Shown piece by piece: positions 27,275 through 35,055 of a stretch of DNA of 64,000 nucleotides. Position numbers and translations under genes: made by a program. A model generated the notes under the pieces. It had not been told where the DNA came from. It did not search any database and was given only the letters and a program-made list of their open reading frames with translations. Numbering within the stretch: the first letter of the stretch is position 1; every line of letters begins with the position of its first letter. Source of the DNA: Butyricimonas paravirosa (GTDB taxonomy: Bacteria; Bacteroidota; Bacteroidia; Bacteroidales; Marinifilaceae); assembly GCF_032878955.1 (NCBI RefSeq), contig NZ_CP043839.1, forward strand, positions 4,960,001 through 5,024,000, given 5' to 3'.

Positions 27275-27283
27275 ATAAAATGA

Positions 27284-27291
27284 TAACTTCG
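27284..27291 (+). promoter_or_regulatory. possible -7 box before rfbA
   Basis: TAACTTCG, 7 of 8 to TAnnTTTG and identical to the box at 6282, lies 18 bp before rfbA. No TTTG at -33; weak. Confidence 0.3.
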
Positions 27292-27308
27292 CGTCAGAAT
27301 TTAATGAT

Positions 27309-28181
27309 ATGAAAGGAATTGTATTAGCCGGTGGATCCGGGACCAGGTTATATCCAATTACGAAAGGCGTATCAAAGCAGTTATTGCCGATATATGATAA
27401 GCCAATGGTATATTATCCCATTTCAGTATTAATGCTGGCGGGAATCAAGGATATTTTAATTATTTCAACCCCGCAGGATTTACCGGGGTTCGAACGTTTA
27501 CTCGGTGATGGCTCCGATTACGGGGTTCATTTCACGTATGCAGAACAGCCAAGCCCGGATGGGTTAGCACAAGCATTTATTATCGGGGAGGAGTTTATCG
27601 GAAATGATTCGGTTTGCTTGGTGTTGGGGGATAATATTTTTTATGGACAGCATTTTACAGGAATGTTGTTAGATGCCGTGAAAGCCGCGGAAGGGGAGGA
27701 TAAAGCAACTGTTTTCGGTTATTGGGTAAATGATCCGGAACGTTACGGGGTGGCCGAATTCGATCAAGACGGAAATGTGCTGAGTATTGAAGAAAAACCG
27801 AAGAATCCGAAATCGAATTATGCCGTGGTCGGGTTGTATTTTTATCCGAACGAAGTGGTTCGTGTTGCTAAAGAGATAAAACCGTCCGCTCGCGGAGAGT
27901 TGGAAATTACTTCTGTGAATCAGACCTTTTTAGAAGCGGGTGACTTAAAAGTTCAGTTGTTGGGACGTGGATTTGCTTGGTTGGATACGGGAACTCATGA
28001 TTCATTGGCTGAAGCTTCTAATTTTGTAGAAGTTATCGAGAAACGTCAAGGGCTGAAGATTGCTTGTTTGGAGGAAATTGCCTATATGAAGGGATGGATA
28101 GATGCGGAGCGTTTGAGGGCTGTGGCTCAACCGATGATCAAAAACCAGTATGGACAGTATTTATTGAAATTACTGCAGTAA
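27309..28181 (+). CDS. rfbA: glucose-1-phosphate thymidylyltransferase
   Basis: A 290-residue RmlA/RfbA enzyme making dTDP-glucose, the first step to dTDP-L-rhamnose. The nucleotidyltransferase signature GIVLAGGSGTRLYPITKGVS (residues 3-22), KQLLPIYDKPMVYYP, LVLGDNIFYG and AWLDTGTHDSLAEAS are all complete, and the length is standard. The rest of the pathway follows at 28768-33300, interrupted by a four-helix-bundle gene and a second FlaA1/CapD gene. Confidence 0.96.
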   Translation: MKGIVLAGGSGTRLYPITKGVSKQLLPIYDKPMVYYPISVLMLAGIKDILIISTPQDLPGFERLLGDGSDYGVHFTYAEQPSPDGLAQAFIIGEEFIGNDSVCLVLGDNIFYGQHFTGMLLDAVKAAEGEDKATVFGYWVNDPERYGVAEFDQDGNVLSIEEKPKNPKSNYAVVGLYFYPNEVVRVAKEIKPSARGELEITSVNQTFLEAGDLKVQLLGRGFAWLDTGTHDSLAEASNFVEVIEKRQGLKIACLEEIAYMKGWIDAERLRAVAQPMIKNQYGQYLLKLLQ

Positions 28182-28188
28182 TTTCAAT

Positions 28189-28222
28189 AAGTTGCAGGTT
28201 GGCAGGTTACAGGTTACAAGTT
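28189..28222. repeat. left inverted repeat of the four-helix-bundle unit
   Basis: AAGTTGCAGGTTG (28189-28201) is the exact inverse of 28722-28734, and ACAGGTTACAAGTT (28209-28222) is the exact inverse of 28605-28618. The same words recur at 58650-58718, where no gene is enclosed. Confidence 0.75.
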
Positions 28223-28244
28223 ATTTACAGATTATAAATTGTTT

Positions 28245-28613
28245 ATGGGGACGGTTAGGTGTTTTGAGGATTTTAAGATTTGGCAGGATGCCCGTTTGTT
28301 GGTAAATCAGGTTTACTTGTACACTGCAGGAGTGAAGGATTATGGGTTTAATGATCAGGTTAGAAGGGCGGCGGTTTCGGTGATGAATAATATTGCGGAG
28401 GGGTATGAGGCTGGTGGTAATGTGATGTTTAAGAAGTTTTTGCAAATATCGAGGGGAAGTTGTGGTGAAGTCAGGAGTATGTTGTATTTAGCTAAAGATT
28501 TGAAGTATATAGATGAAATAAAGGTAAACGGGTTATTGTCTGATTGTATGGTTTTATCTAAAGGTATCAGTAAATTAATTACTTATTTGGATTCCACAAC
28601 CAGCAACTTGTAA
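28245..28613 (+). CDS. four-helix-bundle protein (S23 / rRNA-intervening-sequence family)
   Basis: A 122-residue protein of the four-helix-bundle family (TIGR02436-like, named after proteins of 23S rRNA intervening sequences). FEDFKIWQDARLLVNQVYLYT, the motif DQVRRAAVSVMNNIAEGYEA (about residues 40-59) and FLQISRGSCGEVRSMLYLAKDL (about 67-88) are characteristic. Its role is unknown; relatives occur as accessory proteins of retroelements and as stand-alone genes. It sits alone inside the rfb cluster, framed by inverted repeats, and its last codons and stop lie inside the right repeat. A TTG two codons earlier is a less likely start. It looks like an insertion into rfbA-rfbB. Confidence 0.85.
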   Translation: MGTVRCFEDFKIWQDARLLVNQVYLYTAGVKDYGFNDQVRRAAVSVMNNIAEGYEAGGNVMFKKFLQISRGSCGEVRSMLYLAKDLKYIDEIKVNGLLSDCMVLSKGISKLITYLDSTTSNL

Positions 28614-28758
28614 CCTGTAAACTTGTAACTAAAATATAGATGAAATAAAGGTAAACGGGTTATTGTCCGATTGTATGGTTTATCTAAAGATGTTGTAAGT
28701 TAATTACTTATCTGGATTCTACAACCTGCAACTTGTAACCTGCAAACTTGAAACTAAA
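28507..28758. repeat. imperfect tandem duplication of the four-helix-bundle gene's 3' end
   Basis: Copy 1 (28507-28633) covers the last ~35 codons and the downstream repeat; copy 2 (28634-28758) repeats the same sequence with scattered substitutions and small indels. Copy 2 has lost the reading frame's continuity and is non-coding. The period is about 127 bp. Confidence 0.85.
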
Positions 28759-28767
28759 TTTTGAAGA

Positions 28768-29820
28768 ATGAAAAATTTATTAATCACTGGCGGGGCCGGA
28801 TTTATCGGTTCGCATCTGGTTCGGCTAATGGTAAACAAGTATCCGGAGTATCGTATTGTCAATTTGGATAAATTGACTTATGCGGGTAACCTTGCTAATT
28901 TGAAGGATATTGAGAACATGCCGAATTACAAGTTCGTGAAAGCGGATATTTGTGACTTTGAGAAAATGCGTGAGGTTTTTGCTGAATATGAAATAGATGG
29001 GGTAATCCATTTGGCAGCAGAGAGTCACGTGGATCGATCTATCAAAGATCCGTTTTCTTTTGCCCAGACAAACGTAATGGGAACGTTAAGCTTGTTGCAA
29101 GCAGCGAAATTGGCTTGGGAGGGTGATTTTGACGGAAAACTATTTTATCATGTTTCAACGGATGAAGTGTATGGTTCTTTGCAACCGAATGGAGGTTTCT
29201 TTTTGGAGACCACAAAATACGATCCTCATTCTCCCTATTCGGCATCGAAAGCCTCTTCGGATCATTTCGTGAGAGCTTATCATGACACTTACGGTTTACC
29301 CGTGAAAATTTCTAATTGTTCTAACAATTACGGAACTTACCAGTTCCCGGAGAAGTTGATCCCGTTGTTTATAAACAATATTCGTCATAATAAACCACTT
29401 CCTGTGTATGGAACAGGAGAGAACGTGAGGGATTGGTTGTTCGTGGAGGATCATGCACGGGCAATTGATTTGATATTCCATAAAGGTAAAGTGGGGGACA
29501 CTTACAATATAGGCGGGTTTAACGAATGGAAAAATATTGATCTGATCAAGGTCATGATCAAGGTTACTGATCGTTTATTAGGCCGTCCGGAAGGAACTTC
29601 CGAGAAGCTGATCACGTATGTAACAGACCGGGCCGGGCACGATTTGCGTTACGCTATTGATTCCACTAAATTACATGAAGAGTTGGGTTGGGAGCCTTCC
29701 TTGCAGTTCGAGGAGGGGATTGAAAAAACGGTAAAATGGTATTTGGAGAATCAGGATTGGTTGGATAACGTGACGAGTGGGGAATACATGAAGTATTGCG
29801 AATCAATGTATAATCTGTAA
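28768..29820 (+). CDS. rfbB: dTDP-glucose 4,6-dehydratase
   Basis: A 350-residue extended SDR, RmlB/RfbB. LLITGGAGFIGSHLV (residues 4-18) binds NAD; HVSTDEVYGSL contains the catalytic TDE triad typical of dTDP-glucose dehydratases, and YSASKASSDHFVRAYH has the YxxxK pair. NNYGTYQFPEKLIP and GTGENVRDWLFVEDH are family hallmarks. It makes dTDP-4-keto-6-deoxyglucose. It starts 10 bp after the tandem duplication ends. Confidence 0.96.
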   Translation: MKNLLITGGAGFIGSHLVRLMVNKYPEYRIVNLDKLTYAGNLANLKDIENMPNYKFVKADICDFEKMREVFAEYEIDGVIHLAAESHVDRSIKDPFSFAQTNVMGTLSLLQAAKLAWEGDFDGKLFYHVSTDEVYGSLQPNGGFFLETTKYDPHSPYSASKASSDHFVRAYHDTYGLPVKISNCSNNYGTYQFPEKLIPLFINNIRHNKPLPVYGTGENVRDWLFVEDHARAIDLIFHKGKVGDTYNIGGFNEWKNIDLIKVMIKVTDRLLGRPEGTSEKLITYVTDRAGHDLRYAIDSTKLHEELGWEPSLQFEEGIEKTVKWYLENQDWLDNVTSGEYMKYCESMYNL

Positions 29821-29848
29821 ATTGAAGTATGAAATTGTACCTAGTGGT

Positions 29849-29884
29849 ACATTTTCAATTTTCAATTTTCAATTTTCAATTATA
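29849..29884. repeat. TTTTCAA tandem repeat before rfbC
   Basis: Four near-identical TTTTCAATTTTCAA-type units lie directly upstream of the rfbC start codon, in the short gap after rfbB. This belongs to the AT-rich patch family. Confidence 0.7.
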
Positions 29885-30430
29885 ATGAAGGTTATTGAGA
29901 CTGAAATAGAAGGTGTTTTTATACTTGAACCGCGGGTGTTCGGTGATGATCGGGGATATTTCTTCGAAAGTTTTTCTTTAAAACATTTTGAAGAGAAGGT
30001 AAGTAAAACGGTGTTTGTGCAGGATAATGAATCTAAATCTAAATATGGTGTTTTACGGGGTTTGCATTATCAATTACCTCCATATACGCAAGCGAAACTG
30101 GTGAGAGTGGTGAAAGGTCGTGTTTTGGATGTTGCCGTGGATATTCGTAAAGGTTCACCGACTTTCGGGAAATATGTTGCCGTGGAGCTGAGTGAAGAGA
30201 ATAAATTGCAATTTTTCTTACCTAAGGGGTTTGCGCATGGATTTGCGGTTTTGAGTGAGGAGGCGATATTTCAGTACAAGTGTGACGAATATTACGCTCC
30301 GGATTATGAAGGGGCGATTTGTTTCGATGATCCGGATTTAGGGATAGATTGGAGATTGCCGTTAGAGGATATTATATTGTCGGAGAAGGATAAAAAGCAT
30401 CCGAGGTTGCGGGATGCGATATTGTTGTAA
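29885..30430 (+). CDS. rfbC: dTDP-4-dehydrorhamnose 3,5-epimerase
   Basis: A 181-residue RmlC/RfbC cupin epimerase. The catalytic His is in RGLHYQLPPYTQAKLVRV (about residues 60-77), the Asp partner in GRVLDVAVDIRKGSPTFGK, and the family's FLPKGFAHGFAVLSEEA follows. I place the start at the ATG 29885 (MKVIETEIEG); a TTG at 29822 would translate the TTTTCAA repeat, which is implausible. It provides the third step to dTDP-rhamnose. Confidence 0.95.
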   Translation: MKVIETEIEGVFILEPRVFGDDRGYFFESFSLKHFEEKVSKTVFVQDNESKSKYGVLRGLHYQLPPYTQAKLVRVVKGRVLDVAVDIRKGSPTFGKYVAVELSEENKLQFFLPKGFAHGFAVLSEEAIFQYKCDEYYAPDYEGAICFDDPDLGIDWRLPLEDIILSEKDKKHPRLRDAILL

Positions 30431-30441
30431 AAAGGAATTAA

Positions 30442-32388
30442 ATGAAAAATTATTTATTTGGACCGAATGGATTAGCTACCAAGATTGTACACACGAGATA
30501 CCTGAGTCGCTGGATCGTGATGGGGATTGACGTTGTGCTTTCAACTTTGGTAACGGTTTTTGCTTACTGGCTTATCCGGTTTGTCAGGGAAGAACCTGTT
30601 GTTTGGTCGTGGGTTGCATATTTGGCATTATTGGCGGCGGTCATTAGTGCTTTGGCATTTGCCATATTACATGCTCATCGTGTCGTGATGCGTTTCACCA
30701 CGTTACGGGAAACTTGGCGTTTGGGGATAGCGATGGCTTTGAAAGTGATCATTCTTTACCCTTTGATTCATGTATTCTACCCGCAGGTATCTAATGAAAG
30801 ATTGATTTTAGGGGCTTTGTTGGACATGATGACGACTACCGTAGTGTTGGTTTCCGTGCGAGTGGTGTTAGTGAGCCTGTATGACTTTTTGAAAGTTCGT
30901 TTGCATGGAGAACAAAAGCGGGTGTTGATCTTCGGGATGGATGATTGTTCTGCCTCGCTCAGTACGGCAGTTTCTAACAGTTTCCTGCCATCTTACAAGG
31001 TAACGGGGTATTTGACTATTGGAAAAAGATATAAGCATTACCGGTTATCCGGTGAATCAGTATACTTTATCACGGGAGAAGAAGGATTTAACCGGTTGGT
31101 AAAGCGTTTACAGGTTGATGGAATCGTGTTCCCGAATTATCGGACCGCTCAGGAGGAACAACAACGATTGGTGCGTTATTGTCAGAAATTGGGGTTGGAA
31201 ATGTTAGTACTGCCTTCCGTGGAGGAGATGAGTGACGGGCAGTTGCCGCGTCCGCAAATGAAGGAAATCCGTTTGGAGGAATTGCTTGGGCGTGACGAGA
31301 TAAAGATTAACATGAAGGAGATTGCGGAAGGATTGGAAGGGAAAGTCGTTATGGTAACGGGAGCTGCCGGTTCTATCGGGAGCGAGTTATGTCGTCAATT
31401 GACACGTTTTAATATCAAGCAATTGATATTTTTGGATTCGGCTGAAACTCCAATGCATAATATCCAGTTGGAATTTACGGATAAGTTCCCGAAGACTCCT
31501 TTTGTGCCTGTGATTGGGGATGTGAGATCTCTTGATCGAATGGATTTTGTGTTCCGTAATTATCATCCTCAAGTGGTATTCCATGCGGCAGCTTACAAGC
31601 ACGTGCCCTTGATGGAATCGAATCCCTGTGAAGCCGTGCGGGTAAACGTGTTTGGGACGATGAATGTTGCGGATCATGCCGTGAAGTATGGGGTGGAGCG
31701 TTTTGTTATGGTTTCCACGGATAAGGCGGTTAACCCGACGAATATCATGGGAGCCTCTAAACGTTTGGCCGAGATATATGTACAAAGTTTAAGTGTGGCC
31801 ATTCGGGATGGTTTGCAAGTAGGAACTACTCGTTTTATCACGACTCGTTTTGGGAACGTGTTGGGATCTAACGGTTCGGTAATTCCGAGGTTCCGTGAAC
31901 AGATTCGCAACGGGGGACCTGTTACGGTGACTCATCCGGATATTATTCGTTATTTCATGACGATCCCGGAAGCTTGTCGTTTGGTGATGGAAGCCGGAAC
32001 GATGGGTATGGGAGGTGAGATTTATATTTTCGAGATGGGACGTCCCGTGAAGATTGCCGATATGGCAAGACGGATGATTGAATTATCGGGATTTGATCCG
32101 GATAAGGAGATTTCCATTATCTACACGGGGTTAAGGCCGGGGGAGAAGCTATACGAAGAGTTGTTAAGTAACAAGGAGAACACTTTGCCGACAGCTCACA
32201 ACAAAATTCGGGTAGCGAAAGTCCGGGAGTATAATTATTTTGATGTCGTAAATGAATTGAATAAATTGAATGAATTGGCTGCTAGGGTAAATATCCCGGA
32301 GATGGTGAAGATGATGAAGGATATTGTACCTGAGTTTGTCAGTCGAAATTCTGAATTCGAAAAATATGATAAAGAATCCATAAGTTGA
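30442..32388 (+). CDS. FlaA1/CapD-type membrane nucleotide-sugar 4,6-dehydratase, second copy
   Basis: A 648-residue paralogue of the protein at 3115-5103 with the same layout: membrane segments in residues ~20-150, a Rossmann linker (KRVLIFGMDDCS) and a catalytic SDR domain with VTGAAGSIGSELCR (about 303-316), STDKAVNPTNIMGASKR and M436-x3-K440. The C-terminal half is very similar to the first copy, and the N-terminal membrane part much less so. It sits between rfbC and rfbD but is not needed for rhamnose. Presumably it supplies a UDP-4-keto-6-deoxy-HexNAc for one of the two loci. Confidence 0.93.
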   Translation: MKNYLFGPNGLATKIVHTRYLSRWIVMGIDVVLSTLVTVFAYWLIRFVREEPVVWSWVAYLALLAAVISALAFAILHAHRVVMRFTTLRETWRLGIAMALKVIILYPLIHVFYPQVSNERLILGALLDMMTTTVVLVSVRVVLVSLYDFLKVRLHGEQKRVLIFGMDDCSASLSTAVSNSFLPSYKVTGYLTIGKRYKHYRLSGESVYFITGEEGFNRLVKRLQVDGIVFPNYRTAQEEQQRLVRYCQKLGLEMLVLPSVEEMSDGQLPRPQMKEIRLEELLGRDEIKINMKEIAEGLEGKVVMVTGAAGSIGSELCRQLTRFNIKQLIFLDSAETPMHNIQLEFTDKFPKTPFVPVIGDVRSLDRMDFVFRNYHPQVVFHAAAYKHVPLMESNPCEAVRVNVFGTMNVADHAVKYGVERFVMVSTDKAVNPTNIMGASKRLAEIYVQSLSVAIRDGLQVGTTRFITTRFGNVLGSNGSVIPRFREQIRNGGPVTVTHPDIIRYFMTIPEACRLVMEAGTMGMGGEIYIFEMGRPVKIADMARRMIELSGFDPDKEISIIYTGLRPGEKLYEELLSNKENTLPTAHNKIRVAKVREYNYFDVVNELNKLNELAARVNIPEMVKMMKDIVPEFVSRNSEFEKYDKESIS

Positions 32389-32404
32389 TAAGGGGGCTAA
32401 AGTG

Positions 32405-32445
32405 AGTGGGTTTTAAGGGTAGAAATCATAAATTTAAAATTATAT
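32405..32445. repeat. AT-rich repeat patch before rfbD
   Basis: AATCATAAATTTAAAAT at 32424-32440 is nearly identical to 1589-1607. It fills the gap between the second FlaA1/CapD gene and rfbD. Confidence 0.5.
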
Positions 32446-33300
32446 ATGGCTAATATATTGATCACGGGTGCGAATGGACAATTGGGTACAGAGCTGAGAA
32501 ATCGTAGCTTTTCTTTGCTGGATGACGTGTTTTACACGGATGTTGAAGAATTGGATATAACGAATTTTAAGGCGATATGTGCCTTTATTGAGACGCATGA
32601 TATTGACACGATCATTAATTGTGCTGCATACACGGCTGTCGACCAAGCAGAAGACGATGAGGAAAAAGCGATGAAATTGAATCGTGATGCCGTGGCTAAC
32701 TTGGCCAATGCTGCCGTGAAACTGGATTGTCTGCTGGTCCATATCTCGACAGATTACGTGTTTGACGGGACATCGGATCATCCTTACACGGAAAAAGATG
32801 CTACAAATCCGCAGAGCGTGTATGGAAGAACAAAATTGGAAGGAGAACAGGCAATCAAAAAATCGGGATGTCTGTATGTTATTATCCGTACGGCTTGGCT
32901 GTATTCCGGATATGGACATAATTTCGTGAAAACAATATCCCGTTTAGCTTCTGAGCGGGACGAGTTGAACGTGGTGAGCGATCAGTGGGGAACGCCGACT
33001 TATGCGGGGGATCTGGCCGAGGCTATTATTAGCATTATGGAACGGGATGATCTCCCGGAATTGGAAGGTGTGTATCACTTTACGAACGAAGGAGCTTGTA
33101 CGTGGTATGATTTTGCCAAAGAAATCGTGGCTCTTACAGGGGCAAATTGTAAAGTGAACCCAGTGACAACAGAGGAATATCCTTCTAAAGTAAAAAGACC
33201 TGCTTATTCAATTTTGGATAAGACAAAAATTAAGGAGACTTTCGATTTGGAGATCCGGGATTGGAGAGAAGCATTAAAAAGTTGCATGGCAACTTTTTAA
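32446..33300 (+). CDS. rfbD: dTDP-4-dehydrorhamnose reductase
   Basis: A 284-residue RmlD/RfbD reductase, the last step to dTDP-L-rhamnose. ILITGANGQLGTELRNRS binds NAD(P)H (residues 4-21); HISTDYVFDGT and YGRTKLEGEQAI hold the catalytic Thr and YxxxK; RTAWLYSGYGHNFVKT follows. The final codons overlap the left and right arms of an intrinsic terminator, so transcription ends right at the stop codon. Confidence 0.95.
   Translation: MANILITGANGQLGTELRNRSFSLLDDVFYTDVEELDITNFKAICAFIETHDIDTIINCAAYTAVDQAEDDEEKAMKLNRDAVANLANAAVKLDCLLVHISTDYVFDGTSDHPYTEKDATNPQSVYGRTKLEGEQAIKKSGCLYVIIRTAWLYSGYGHNFVKTISRLASERDELNVVSDQWGTPTYAGDLAEAIISIMERDDLPELEGVYHFTNEGACTWYDFAKEIVALTGANCKVNPVTTEEYPSKVKRPAYSILDKTKIKETFDLEIRDWREALKSCMATF
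33276..33298 (+). terminator. intrinsic terminator overlapping the rfbD stop codon
   Basis: AAAAAGTTGC (33276-33285) and GCAACTTTTT (33289-33298) form a perfect 10-bp stem with a 3-nt loop; the terminal T-run is part of the final Phe and stop codons. Confidence 0.7.
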
Positions 33301-33304
33301 CGTG

Positions 33305-33312
33305 TATCTTTG
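33305..33312 (+). promoter_or_regulatory. -7 box before the ABC-F gene
   Basis: TATCTTTG matches the consensus exactly, 27 bp before the ABC-F start. TTG at 33282-33284, inside the terminator stem, could serve as the -33 element with a 20-nt spacer. Confidence 0.55.
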
Positions 33313-33338
33313 CGGGCGTTTTTAGAAAAAGATAAATA

Positions 33339-34949
33339 ATGATTACAGTTTCGGATTTAGAGATTCAGTTTGGGAAGAGAACTTTGTTCCGGGATGTGAA
33401 TTTGAAGTTTACACCGGGGAATTGTTATGGAGTAATAGGTGCCAATGGTGCCGGGAAATCTACGTTCTTGAGAATATTGAGTGGCGATTTGGAGCCAACG
33501 CGGGGAACCGTGATGTTCGGACCGGGAGAACGGTTGTCGGTATTGAAACAGGACCACTTTGCTTATGACGAGTGTACGGTTTTGGATACCGTGTTACAGG
33601 GACACTCCTCTTTGTGGAAGGTGATGCAGGAGAAGAATGCGATATACATGAAGGAGGATTTCTCGGATGAGGACGGGATTCGAGCTGCCGAACTGGAAGA
33701 GCAGTTTGCCGGGATGGACGGATGGAATGCCGAGAGTGATGCGGCGAACTTGTTGAGTGGATTAGGTATCAAGGAAGATTTGCATTATTCCTTGATGAAA
33801 GATATAAGTGGAAAGCAGAAAGTACGGGTTTTGTTAGCTCAGGCCCTATTCGGGAAACCGGATAACTTGTTATTGGACGAGCCCACGAATGATTTGGACT
33901 TGGAGACGGTTATGTGGTTGGAAAATTATCTGGCCAATTACGAGAACACGGTCTTAGTGGTATCGCATGACCGGCATTTTCTGGATTCCGTGTGTACACA
34001 TTCGGTAGATATTGATTTTGGTAAGATTCAGTTATTTGCCGGTAACTATAGTTTCTGGTATGAGTCTAGCCAGTTAGCTTTGCGTCAGGCTCAAGCTAAG
34101 AATAAGAAGGCGGAGGAGAAGAAGAAAGAGTTACAGGAGTTTATTTCCCGCTTTAGTGCTAACGTGGCAAAGTCAAAGCAAACCACGAGCCGTAAGAAAA
34201 TGTTGGAGAAATTGAATGTAGAGGAGATTTTACCTTCTACCCGGAAATACCCCGGGATTATCTTTACCCCGGAACGGGAAGTGGGTGACCGGATTTTGGA
34301 TGTTCGTAATTTGAGTAAATCTATCGAAGGACAGACCTTATTCCGTGATGTAGAGTTTACCGTGGAGAAAGGGGATAAAATTGCCTTCCTGTCACGTGAT
34401 CCGAGAGCGATGACTGCCTTGTTGGAGATCCTTGCAGGAAATGAAAAACCGGATACGGGTAGTTTCACGTGGGGAGTGACGATCACGAATGCCTACCTTC
34501 CGTTGGATAATTCAGCTTATTTTCAGACGGATATGACTTTGGTAGAGTGGTTGGGACAGTACTCTGCAGATACAAGTGAAACGTTTTTAAGAGGATTCCT
34601 CGGGAAAATGTTATTTTCCGGGGAGGATATTTACAAGCGGGTGAAAGTTTTATCCGGGGGTGAGAAGATGCGTTGTATGATAGCCAAGATGATGTTGACA
34701 AATGCGAATGTCTTGTTATTGGATTCTCCGGCCAATCACTTGGATTTGGAATCCATTCAGGCTTTTAATAATACATTGGTGGCGTTTAAAGGAATTGTTT
34801 TAATGAATTCTCATGACCATGAGATCATCCAAACCGTTTGTAACCGGATCATAGAATTGACACCTAACGGGATGATAGACAAGCGAATGGATTTCGATGA
34901 TTATATCACGAGTGATAAGATTAAAGAGCAATTGAATCAGATGTACTGA
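33339..34949 (+). CDS. ABC-F family ATPase (YbiT-like)
   Basis: A 536-residue twin-ATPase ABC-F protein without membrane segments; relatives act on the ribosome as translation factors. NBD1 has Walker A GANGAGKST (34-42) and Walker B LLLDEPTNDLD; its signature is the variant DISGKQKVRVLLA. A linker helix pair (about 245-300; KNKKAEEKKKEL and SKQTTSRKKML) separates the domains. NBD2 keeps the signature LSGGEKMRCMIA and a B-like LLLDSPANHLD, but the Walker A position reads LSRDPRAMTALL and lacks the GK[ST]. I recall this degeneracy in the Bacteroidales YbiT-like group. It is monocistronic, between a terminator/promoter pair and a strong terminator. Confidence 0.92.
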   Translation: MITVSDLEIQFGKRTLFRDVNLKFTPGNCYGVIGANGAGKSTFLRILSGDLEPTRGTVMFGPGERLSVLKQDHFAYDECTVLDTVLQGHSSLWKVMQEKNAIYMKEDFSDEDGIRAAELEEQFAGMDGWNAESDAANLLSGLGIKEDLHYSLMKDISGKQKVRVLLAQALFGKPDNLLLDEPTNDLDLETVMWLENYLANYENTVLVVSHDRHFLDSVCTHSVDIDFGKIQLFAGNYSFWYESSQLALRQAQAKNKKAEEKKKELQEFISRFSANVAKSKQTTSRKKMLEKLNVEEILPSTRKYPGIIFTPEREVGDRILDVRNLSKSIEGQTLFRDVEFTVEKGDKIAFLSRDPRAMTALLEILAGNEKPDTGSFTWGVTITNAYLPLDNSAYFQTDMTLVEWLGQYSADTSETFLRGFLGKMLFSGEDIYKRVKVLSGGEKMRCMIAKMMLTNANVLLLDSPANHLDLESIQAFNNTLVAFKGIVLMNSHDHEIIQTVCNRIIELTPNGMIDKRMDFDDYITSDKIKEQLNQMY

Positions 34950-34977
34950 TATTCGTTCTAATTGTCTCTGTAAATAT

Positions 34978-35025
34978 AAATATTCGGAAATCACACTAAT
35001 TAGTGTGATTTCCGAATATTTTTTT
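34978..35025 (+). terminator. intrinsic terminator after the ABC-F gene
   Basis: A perfect 22-bp inverted repeat (34978-34999 and 35000-35021) with essentially no unpaired loop, followed by T-rich sequence. The symmetric A-run on the left means it could also work on the minus strand. Confidence 0.85.
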
Positions 35026-35055
35026 ATATGTTTGTATAAATAATAGAGGTGAATT

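Noticed and set aside
28634..28758. Second (partial) four-helix-bundle gene
   Set aside because: It is the diverged tandem copy of the 3' end only, without start codon or N-terminal half.
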